Of a DNA stretch of 64,000 nucleotides, positions 56,666-64,000 are shown one piece after another. The notes below the pieces were generated by a model. It did not search any database, had not been told where the DNA came from, and saw only the letters and a list, made by a program, of their open reading frames with translations. Position numbers and translations under genes: made by a program. Where the stretch lies: the NCBI RefSeq assembly GCF_030272615.1, contig NC_081414.1:338188502-338252501 (forward strand). The letters run 5' to 3'. How positions within the stretch are numbered: position 1 is the stretch's first letter; each line of letters opens with the position of its first letter. Source of the stretch: Cryptomeria japonica (taxonomy: Eukaryota; Streptophyta; Pinopsida; Cupressales; Cupressaceae).

Positions 56666-59600
56666 CTAGTCTAGCACGTCATCTACCCCCCGATCTTGCT
56701 GATCAATGTTTCGGAAAGGTAGGGAACACGCTAGAGGAGGAACATCCAACACAGCAAATGGAGCTATCACAAGATCCAAACAAGGGCTATGTTCATGTTT
56801 CGAGCCACGTTGTTCTTGTCTAGGAGCTAGGATAAGTGCTTTAGAAAATTCATTAGATAAATGGTTATCAATATCAACAAGTTCATATTCACTATCAGAA
56901 TGAATAGGAGTAACATTTTCATCTATATCATCATCAAGATTTATAAAAATAGGATCTTTAACTCGCACAGGATCAAGACTATCATGCATCTTATGTTTAG
57001 GAGATTTAGGCTCAATTTCCGGCTGAGGAGAAAATGGAATAATGCTTGTTGAAGGTGTTTTTGGGGATTGCAAAGTTTGAGCTCTAAGACGACGCTTTCG
57101 CTGGTGTTCACATGCAGAACGATTTTGTCTAGTCTTAGTAGGAAGTTGAGAAGATTGAGGAGGAGGAATGTTCTCATCCTTATCACTTGGGTGTTTAGGT
57201 TGTGGTCTCTTAGGCTGAACAATAGGAGAAGAGGAAGGTCTCTTCTCTCCATAAGAGGAAGGAGGAGGAACTGCTCCATATAAAGGAGGAATATTTGGTT
57301 TTGGAAGGAGACCAAGTCCATCATGACGAGGAGGGATAGGTCTACTTTTAGGAAGTTTATTAGATATAGACATAGTCACATCCATAGGGATGGGTTGGGA
57401 ATCTTCTTGAGGAAAGACATTAGTTTTATCTTTCAAAGGAAGAACTTCCTTCTCAAGAACAATAGGAATATCAAGTTTAGGTGTTCTAGGTTCACTTAAA
57501 GATAGGATCATGTCTGTTTTCCATTTTTGATAAGATTTGAAAAGATGATCACTTCGTGAAGGAAGAGATTGGAATTGTTTAGGCCAAAAGTAATCAATAG
57601 GAACGCTAGAAGCTCTTTCAGCTGGTTTAAAGAGACTATGATTGACAGTAACAACTTCACCATTATGGGGAAATTTCAAACACTTGTGAATAGGAGAAGC
57701 AATAGCTTTCATGGAAGATAGCCAAGGATAGCCAAGCTTCACACGAAATTGTTCGGAAGATGGAATAATAGCAAAGTTCACATCAAGGGATTTGTTATGG
57801 ACCTCAATAGGTAATGTAATAGAACCAATTGCAGGAGAAGAAAATGCATCAAATAATTTCACAACCACATTTGTTTCATCATAGATCACTTGATTCAATT
57901 GCAAAGTAAAAAGAAATTCTTCAGTAATGACATTAACCATACAAGAAGGGTCAATAAGCACTCCACGGCAAGGTGTATTCTTGACTTTTGCAACTATGTA
58001 TAAAGGACCATCAGGTGCCCTAATGGTTTCACTAGAATCAAATGTGATGGAAGGTTCTTTAGGGATTTCTTGCTGCTCTACAAAGTTAATCACATTCGGA
58101 GTCATAGACACAAGACCATCAGATGAGAGAGAGGAATCATTAGCCTCAATTGCATTAGAGGTATGGGAAGGTAATGGATCAGTGAAAATCTGAAGATTTT
58201 GGTTAGGAGGAGCTACGGATGTATTGCCTTTATCATTCACTCCAGAAACAGAAATAGTATTATTATCAATCAAATCTTGAATTTTACCCTTTAAAGAAAA
58301 ACATTTTTCAGTATCATGCCCAGGCTGACGATGAAATTGACAAAAGGCTTTGTTATCAAAATAAGGTGAAGTAATCTTTGCAGGATCAATTTGTCTTATA
58401 GGAGGAAGAGTAAGCACATTTTGTTCCAATAACTTATTCATAATACTATGCAATGATTCATTCAAAGGAGTATACTTTCTTTCTTTCTTGAAAAATTTAG
58501 AAATAGGAGGCACACCTGATGCTGCATTCACATTGTTGTTGATGATGTTTTCATTGAATTTGATGGAATCTCTGTTCGGTTTAAACTTTCCAAATGTTTG
58601 TTGACTTCTATCACCCTTACCACTCGAAGCCATAGGATGTGATTGTTCCATTTGACTCACAGTCAGTTGATAATTGTGAAGAGTTGCACACAACTGTTGG
58701 AAAGAAGTAAACTCAGAAAACAGAAGTTTGTCTCGAATATCTTTTTGTAAATTAGAAATAAAGATTCTTTGAATATCATTGTCAGGCACTGGAAAAGAAA
58801 TTTGAGCATACAAATGCTTATATCTACCAATGAAATCAGTCACTTTTTCTTTAACACCTTGTTTACAATGCATTAAATCAATCAAAGTAGCTTTAGGACT
58901 TATATTGTTTTGAAATTGTTGAATGAAAGCATTTGCAAGTTGTTCAAAAGAAGTAATAGAATAAGAAAGCAATGAGCAATACCATTGTAGGGCTTTGTCT
59001 CTTAATGTTCTAGTAAACAGTTTTGCAAGCAACCTTTGGTCATAAGCAAAATCGGTACAAATTGTTTGAAAAGTCTTAACATGTGTTAGAGGATCACCTT
59101 TACCATTATAAAGCTCCAAATGCGGAATTTCAACATATTTAGGGGGAATAGCTCGAACAATGTCAAGAGAAAGTGGGCTCGCAACATCAAATGTGGGCAC
59201 ACTAAACTTAGATTGATTCATAGAGGCAATTTGTTGTTGTAAAGAAGAGACAGTTTGTGCAAGATTGTTAATGGTCGCTTCAGTCGAAGAGTTCATATTA
59301 GATGTGTTAGATTGAGATGGAGGTGTTATGTTATTGAAAGAAGGTAAAGAGTAAGGTGGTGGGACTCTATGATAGTCAATTATAGGGGATGATTGGACAA
59401 GAGGAACACTACAAGGAGGAATGGAATGGTTAAATGAATTGCCCCCTTGCGTCATGTTCATTTGTGAAGATGTAATAGGAACACTCATTGAAGGAATGAA
59501 TGAAGAAGTCGGATTAAATGAAGGAAGAGGGTTGCTTGAAGAAGGGGGATTGCCCCCATGACTAGTGATCACAGGAGGAATGTCTTGTATAGAAGTGGTC

Positions 59601-60076
59601 ATTATGTTTGATGTAAAGGCAGGTATGCTAGCAATAGAAGTCATCAAAGGAATAGAATGATTGACTTGTGTAGGAGGTTGTGTATAACCTAAGGTTTCGG
59701 CACAACTTTTCATAGGCATCACATTCGAATCCACAATGTGTGCAATACCACGCAAAATATCAATTCCATTCTTATCACTTTGAAGCATACGTTTTAGACC
59801 CTCAATTAAAGGAAGAGCTTGACTATCGGGGTATTCTTGGGACATCCATTGTCGAAAATCATCAAATTGGTTATCCAATTTCAAAATTTGTTCTTCAGAA
59901 ACCTCATGGAGAGCTTCTTCATCATTAGGAGGATTAGAGGAATTACCCATGTCCTCGTTAAAAAGGCTATTCAAATTAGGTTCCATCTCCTCGGTAATTA
60001 CACCTCGGAAAGACTTAATTCTACGGCTTCGTCTAACGGGAATAGTGTAAGTAGGGCTTATTGTTGTAAAACTCAT
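56666..60076 (-). CDS. gag: Element G gag-protease-like polyprotein, intact, 1,136 aa
   Basis: ATG at 60074-60076, TAG at 56666-56668. Residues 1-290 are Ser/Pro/Asn-rich and partly low complexity. Residues about 315-470 match Tat gag: VEIPHLELYNGKGDPLTHVKTF, then LRDKALQWYCSLL and VTDFIGRYKHLYAQIS. A CHHC knuckle, CQFHRQPGHDTEKC, is at 579-592. Residues 700-810 look like the retropepsin fold: GVLIDPSCMVNVI, then LGYPWLSSMKAIASPIHKCL and KFPHNGE, as in element C. The active site reads D-P-S (Asp 709) instead of D-T/S-G or D-N-G, so activity is doubtful. Residues 830-1136 are Pro/Lys/Ser-rich and acidic at the end. No RT follows. Probably a particle protein. Confidence 0.93.
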   Translation of the reverse strand: MSFTTISPTYTIPVRRSRRIKSFRGVITEEMEPNLNSLFNEDMGNSSNPPNDEEALHEVSEEQILKLDNQFDDFRQWMSQEYPDSQALPLIEGLKRMLQSDKNGIDILRGIAHIVDSNVMPMKSCAETLGYTQPPTQVNHSIPLMTSIASIPAFTSNIMTTSIQDIPPVITSHGGNPPSSSNPLPSFNPTSSFIPSMSVPITSSQMNMTQGGNSFNHSIPPCSVPLVQSSPIIDYHRVPPPYSLPSFNNITPPSQSNTSNMNSSTEATINNLAQTVSSLQQQIASMNQSKFSVPTFDVASPLSLDIVRAIPPKYVEIPHLELYNGKGDPLTHVKTFQTICTDFAYDQRLLAKLFTRTLRDKALQWYCSLLSYSITSFEQLANAFIQQFQNNISPKATLIDLMHCKQGVKEKVTDFIGRYKHLYAQISFPVPDNDIQRIFISNLQKDIRDKLLFSEFTSFQQLCATLHNYQLTVSQMEQSHPMASSGKGDRSQQTFGKFKPNRDSIKFNENIINNNVNAASGVPPISKFFKKERKYTPLNESLHSIMNKLLEQNVLTLPPIRQIDPAKITSPYFDNKAFCQFHRQPGHDTEKCFSLKGKIQDLIDNNTISVSGVNDKGNTSVAPPNQNLQIFTDPLPSHTSNAIEANDSSLSSDGLVSMTPNVINFVEQQEIPKEPSITFDSSETIRAPDGPLYIVAKVKNTPCRGVLIDPSCMVNVITEEFLFTLQLNQVIYDETNVVVKLFDAFSSPAIGSITLPIEVHNKSLDVNFAIIPSSEQFRVKLGYPWLSSMKAIASPIHKCLKFPHNGEVVTVNHSLFKPAERASSVPIDYFWPKQFQSLPSRSDHLFKSYQKWKTDMILSLSEPRTPKLDIPIVLEKEVLPLKDKTNVFPQEDSQPIPMDVTMSISNKLPKSRPIPPRHDGLGLLPKPNIPPLYGAVPPPSSYGEKRPSSSPIVQPKRPQPKHPSDKDENIPPPQSSQLPTKTRQNRSACEHQRKRRLRAQTLQSPKTPSTSIIPFSPQPEIEPKSPKHKMHDSLDPVRVKDPIFINLDDDIDENVTPIHSDSEYELVDIDNHLSNEFSKALILAPRQEQRGSKHEHSPCLDLVIAPFAVLDVPPLACSLPFRNIDQQDRGVDDVLD

Positions 60077-61247
60077 GCACTAGAGAGAGAGAGAAAGTTT
60101 TGAATTTAGAGGTAGCATTTTTCAGTAAAATCAACCAATCTTCTGGATTTAAGCTGTTAAATGCAATCACGATAGTCTCCCGAAATTTCGAAAAAAATGT
60201 CCGGGACCATGGCGCTCGGAGTGCAACACGGTCCTTGCAACTTTTTTCGAAATTTGCAGGGATGAAAGGTATGATGATTTTAAAGCTAATCTGAAAAAAT
60301 TGAGTGATTTTACGATCTGTAAGTAGGCCAAATTAAAGTTGCAATCTCAAAATTGAACCCTACCAAGATTGTCGAAAAATGCAAAATTTGAATTTTGAAA
60401 AAGAGAGGGAAACTGAAATTTTGAATTTTATGATTTTAGAGGGAATGTCAAGAGCAATGCAGGTTTTGAAATTCAAAAATTGACTCAATTTCACGCAAAA
60501 TTCAATTTTGAAAGCGAAAATTAAAGTTGTTGTAATTAAGTACTTAATTTCAAAAGTCACAAATTGTAAGAATTTGAATAAAGCACTGAAATTTCAAATG
60601 AATGCAAACACACTTTTCAGATTTAGGACAGTAAGAACACAATTTTGACACAAAATTTTAGTTTCAATGATTTTTGAATGTTTAAAAGCCTTAATCCAAG
60701 CAATCACAAGACCAACTTTGACTGTAATTTTGAAGGTGTTAAAATTGATAAAATCAGCCAAAATTCTGGATTTTAGCAGGAAAATACAGTAAGATCTCGC
60801 TCTCGAAATTTCGAAAAAAATGTCGGGGACGATGGCGCTCAGAGTGCACACGGTCCTCGCAACTTTTTTCCAAATTTTCAGGGATGAAAGATATTGTGAT
60901 TTTATTGCGGAATCCAAAGTTACAGCTGATTTGGAGATGTTTTGATCGGTCAAATTGTCGGACAAAGGTTGAATCAAGAGGGTTTCAAATTAGGGTTTTG
61001 ACACTTAACCACTTAATTTTCAAAATCAAAGCACAAATATGAATTGATAATTTGTAATAGAAGGGCAGATCTGAAACAAGCATTAACAATTAAATATTTC
61101 ACAAGTTTAATTACTAAAAAGAAATTTTAGGGTTTTTATGCAATCACCTCTAAAATTTTGCAAAAGATCAAACATGGAAATGTAATCAATTTTTTCAGAT
61201 CTAAGCATGAAAAATCAGAAAGGATGTTCACGTCGGGTTCACCAAAA
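60077..61247 (-). other. Element G leader with two copies of a ~90-bp GC-rich unit
   Basis: Copies at about 60,180-60,270 and 60,803-60,895 share CGAAATTTCGAAAAAAATGT, then GG(G)AC-ATGGCGCTC, AGTGCA, ACGGTCCT and CAGGGATGAAAG. Related GC-rich blocks occur in the LTR. The rest of the leader is AT-rich without an open frame of note. Retroelement leaders commonly hold packaging or dimer signals, so a role in RNA packaging is possible. Confidence 0.7.
61234..61246 (-). promoter_or_regulatory. Element G primer-binding-site candidate
   Basis: The minus strand reads TTTGGTGAACCCGACG right after the 5' LTR. The TGG start fits a tRNA CCA end. I could not assign the tRNA with confidence. Confidence 0.6.
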
Positions 61248-62484
61248 TGTAAAGCAGAAAATCACGATCGAACCCTAGTTGCTCTCCCCTCTTCCAACTC
61301 CAAGGAGACAGAAGGGAGGTTCACTAGGGTTGATGGTTTTCACTTAGGGGAGAGACTTTACATTCAAAAGAGGGGTTGAAACCCACAAGATCCAATCCCA
61401 CGCAATGCAAGATTGGATGCTAAATGAGTTTCAAGGGTTAAGACAGCAAGGCTACCCTCTTTTGTAAAGAATGTTGATAGGAAGATTAAGCTAGGAATGC
61501 ATAGAAAGTGACAAAGATTCGCTTATAAACTGAGATAGGAATACAGTATGAAGTTGCGGACCTGGAATTAGCAGTAAAATGTCGATAGGGCACTATCCTG
61601 CAAATTTGAGCAAAAGTTGTCAGGACAATGGCGCCCAACGCCACGGTCCTCCGAAAAATCTGCGAAACGAAGGGGGATCTGTTCGTCTCTGCACAAGGAT
61701 TCCAGATCTTCACTTTCAACCGTGTACCTGCAACCTACACACAGCAAAGCGAAGACGATTGGGGGGTTAGGGATTAGGGGTTTGCTATTAGGTCAAACCC
61801 CAGTTTTGGAATTAACCAAGAAATGAGCAAGTGCTGTAAATGTAAATGACTGTAAAACAAGTACTAATACCTTGTTCTAAGGATGTTTGTATCCTTATGT
61901 GCGAAGGTATAGATGTTGTATGTTGTTGTATGTTTGTATGTTGTATGTAGCATGTAGTATGTGATCTCCTCTTCAATGGTTGAATCCTTGTCTTGAATGC
62001 AACACTTAGCCTTGAATGGAGACTTGAAATGATCAATTGCTTGAAGGAATGCTTGAATGCTTGAATGCTTGAGTATAGTTTCCACGCCTTTTCCATCATA
62101 TCGAATGAAAGAGGAAAATGTAGTTTATATACTTGTCAATTAGGGCTGATAGACTGATTTTCCCGACCTTAGGCCGAACAGGAAAGTTTATTTTCCAAAT
62201 TGCAAACAAAAAGACTCGAAGTCCAAAGGAGACCGGGCCCAAAATAGGACCCAAGGACCAGGGCACTGGGTGCCTTGGTCCTGAAGGACCAGGGCACTGG
62301 GCGCTCTGGTCCCACCTCCCGGGACAGCAGGGTGCAAGGAGGTTCAGGCCAGGGTGCTTGAAAAATGCAGTTTTCAGTGTCGTAATCAGGTTTCGGGGTC
62401 TCCATTCAGGTTGCGTGTTGCGTCGCCATCATGAAGACCGAAATGCAGTCGAAATTGCAAGTGTCACAATTTTAGGACGCTACA
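61248..62484 (-). repeat. Element G 5' LTR
   Basis: 1,237 bp, ends next to GTAGT. TATA box on the minus strand at 62124-62132. The U3 hairpin is at 62255-62281 with GGCAC pairing with GTGCC. Confidence 0.95.
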
Positions 62485-63927
62485 GTAGTTTTAAATGCAA
62501 CTAAATGATATGAAATGCACTCTATGTAAATACAACTAAATGTAATGATGAAGATGTAATTATGATAGATGAATGCAAGGTTGTGTAAACTTTGCATGAT
62601 GCATTGATAATGTATCAGAGTACTCTGTCATGATTGTATCCAAGACCAACTCAATTTTCACATAACTGCTCATATTAACTTTGTTCACACTTGCATACAA
62701 AACCATACATATGAACAATGAATGTGTAAATGGATGGGCGATATGCAACGGAATGCAATATAAATAGATGAGATGGAATGACGATCCATAGTGCTTTTAT
62801 TTTCATCATTGAGCATGATAATATCAAACTTGGATGAGGTAGTAGGAACCAAGGATGGAGCTTCGTACCTGCAAACAAACATCATAAAATAAAGAATAAA
62901 GAATATGGACCCTCGATAATGGTTCATGCTCATATGGTCAAGGTATACGATGTATTTAGTAAGCCTTAGTGATCTATGACTGTATTTTGCATAAGATCAC
63001 ATGGCTTAGTGAACTTCCCACGTAGACACCATTAGTACATGCCCTATTACTTCATTGGAATTATTCGTAGAAGACATACAAACAATGCTTAGGAACCATC
63101 CCGACCACTCTAATCACTTGTGGATATCCCGAAGTAGCGTAGGAACCTGATATAAATGAATAAATAACCCACAAATCTAACCAAGTACTTCATAGCTTAA
63201 ACAAAAATTTCTTGTCAAAGAAAATGTGATCTTGTCTTTGTTTTGGTAAGGAAGGATGCATCCTTGCTAAGACAGTTTGTGTGTCGATTGTTGATTGTTT
63301 GGTTGATCGGATAAGTGGTCATCGATTGAGTATTTCACAATGTTTACTTGGTATCTACTTTTAAAAAATGTATGTACAAGGTGTTGCCATGTTTTTGGAT
63401 TTTTGTGAGATAGTTTTCCAATGTTTTTGGATTTTGATGATCGTTTTGAATGTTTTTGGAGTTTTTGTGAGACAAATTTCTGAATGTTTTTGGATTTTGT
63501 GAGATATTTTTGAATGAAGAACTCAATGAATCACAAAATAATGTAGAATCCACTTCCATCAACTAGATTAAGGGTATTGCACCCAATTTAGACATGACTA
63601 TGAAAAAGCGGGATGCAAGACGCATGAAGTACTATCCTTAATTGCATATCAATAACAAGCCATGGTTTGGACGGATGGATGAATGGATGAAATGAATGTG
63701 ATCACAACAAGTTTGAAAGAAAATGGAGCCATATCCTTTACAAGTGGTGCCTATTTGCCAGGTTTTCACCATCACACTTACCCAAGGTGCCACCGAAGTG
63801 GTTGTTCACCATTTGGATGCATGATTTTTCTGTACTATTTTGATGTTTTTGTATTTTCTTTAGGACATTTATCTGAATGTTTTTGGTGTTTTTCCGGTAT
63901 GTATGGGATCCTAATGCTTTGTGCATC
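62485..63927 (-). other. Element E 3' untranslated region, part near pol
   Basis: It matches element C 26,397-27,800 in reverse complement. A minisatellite with GAATGTTTTTGGATTTT units (~30 bp) runs from about 63,380 to 63,530, the counterpart of the CAAAAACATTC array of C. A + strand open frame at 63,683-63,931 has a counterpart in C (26,349-26,663 on the minus strand), but it likely reflects shared untranslated sequence. Confidence 0.75.
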
Positions 63928-64000
63928 TTAGGTATAAAAACATTTGAGGGGCATGTTGTTGATCGAATCTGCTAGCGGTTCTCCTTCAGACATAGCCAAC
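63928..64000 (-). CDS. pol: Element E pol C-terminus, partial
   Basis: The minus-strand frame enters at 64,000 and runs open through LAMSEGEPLADSINNMPLKC to TAA (63928-63930). It aligns with the pol end of element C (26,330-26,396). Only about 24 codons are in the window, so the state of the gene cannot be judged. Confidence 0.75.
   Translation of the reverse strand, partial: LAMSEGEPLADSINNMPLKCFYT

Larger units (their letters stand above)
54686..62484 (-). mobile_element. Element G: young non-autonomous gypsy-like element (TR-GAG type)
   Basis: Two LTRs of exactly 1,237 bp (TGTAAAG...CGCTACA in + strand reading) are flanked by GTAGT at 54681-54685 and 62485-62489. The internal region is 5.3 kb and holds one intact minus-strand ORF of 1,136 codons with gag and protease-like parts but no RT, RNase H or integrase. 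A polypurine tract and a primer-site-like sequence are in place. The intact ORF, perfect TSD and equal-length LTRs make it the youngest insertion in the window. Movement would need enzymes from an autonomous Tat element. Confidence 0.93.
47633..64000 (-). mobile_element. Element E: Ty3/gypsy, Tat lineage, partial, holding F and G
   Basis: The 3' LTR (47,633-50,543), the polypurine tract, a long 3' region and the pol terminus (63,928-64,000) are all on the minus strand; the rest lies beyond the right edge. The LTR start (minus-strand TGTAGTCACATAAATC at 50,543) and the 3' region match element C. Insertions: solo LTR F at 48,691-50,190 and element G at 54,686-62,484. The far LTR and TSD cannot be checked here. 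The left LTR end is uncertain by about 25 bp. Confidence 0.85.

Overview
This window looks like intergenic DNA from a large, repeat-rich seed-plant genome. A gymnosperm, perhaps a conifer, is my guess, with modest confidence. I found no convincing host gene, rRNA, tRNA or CRISPR. Nearly everything is a transposable element or its debris, and most coding frames are broken. No database search was possible. Family calls rest on motifs, target-site duplications (TSDs), LTR pairing and internal homology read by eye.

Layout. (1) 1-10,905: old debris. It holds a 580-codon frame of unknown function with two in-frame TAG stops (1-1773), two 16-bp minisatellite arrays, a large imperfect inverted repeat (3,260-5,567) with the second array in its loop, and degenerate unknown ORFs pointing at each other (5.9-8.9 kb on +, 8.9-10.5 kb on -). 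(2) 10,911-38,655: a three-level nest. Copia element A (+, TSD AATAA) is split by pol-less copia-like element B (-, 14,876-35,429, TSD GAACT), which is split by Tat-lineage Ty3/gypsy element C (+, 17,407-30,562, TSD GGTGT/AGTGT). Host reading frames resume across both junctions. (3) 39.2-40.9 kb: a decayed MULE-type SWIM transposase on -, followed downstream by a ~30-bp tandem array. (4) 41.2-46.6 kb: a decayed L1-type LINE. A second copy of the unknown ORF family follows at 46.6-47.6 kb. (5) 47.6 kb to the right edge: Tat element E (-), related to C, whose pol leaves the window at 64,000. E's 3' LTR carries a copia-type solo LTR F (48,691-50,190, TSD AATAG). E's 3' region carries an antisense plant-mobile-domain ORF that C lacks. 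E is also interrupted by element G (-, 54,686-62,484, TSD GTAGT), a young non-autonomous element with two 1,237-bp LTRs and one intact 1,136-codon gag-protease-like ORF but no reverse transcriptase or integrase.

How the parts relate. A supplies a full though now broken copia pol. B and F share LTR blocks with A, and B also shares A's primer-site type and polypurine tract, so B looks like a pol-less passenger of an A-like element. G has Tat-type gag and protease-like sequence and presumably borrowed pol from a Tat element. Stops in the older elements fall again and again on conserved Gln or Arg codons in a way that fits C-to-T decay of methylated cytosines; G is the exception. The items I find most worth following are G and its GC-rich hairpins, E's antisense plant-mobile-domain ORF with a likely intron, B's unrecognised second ORF, and the inverted repeat with a minisatellite loop.
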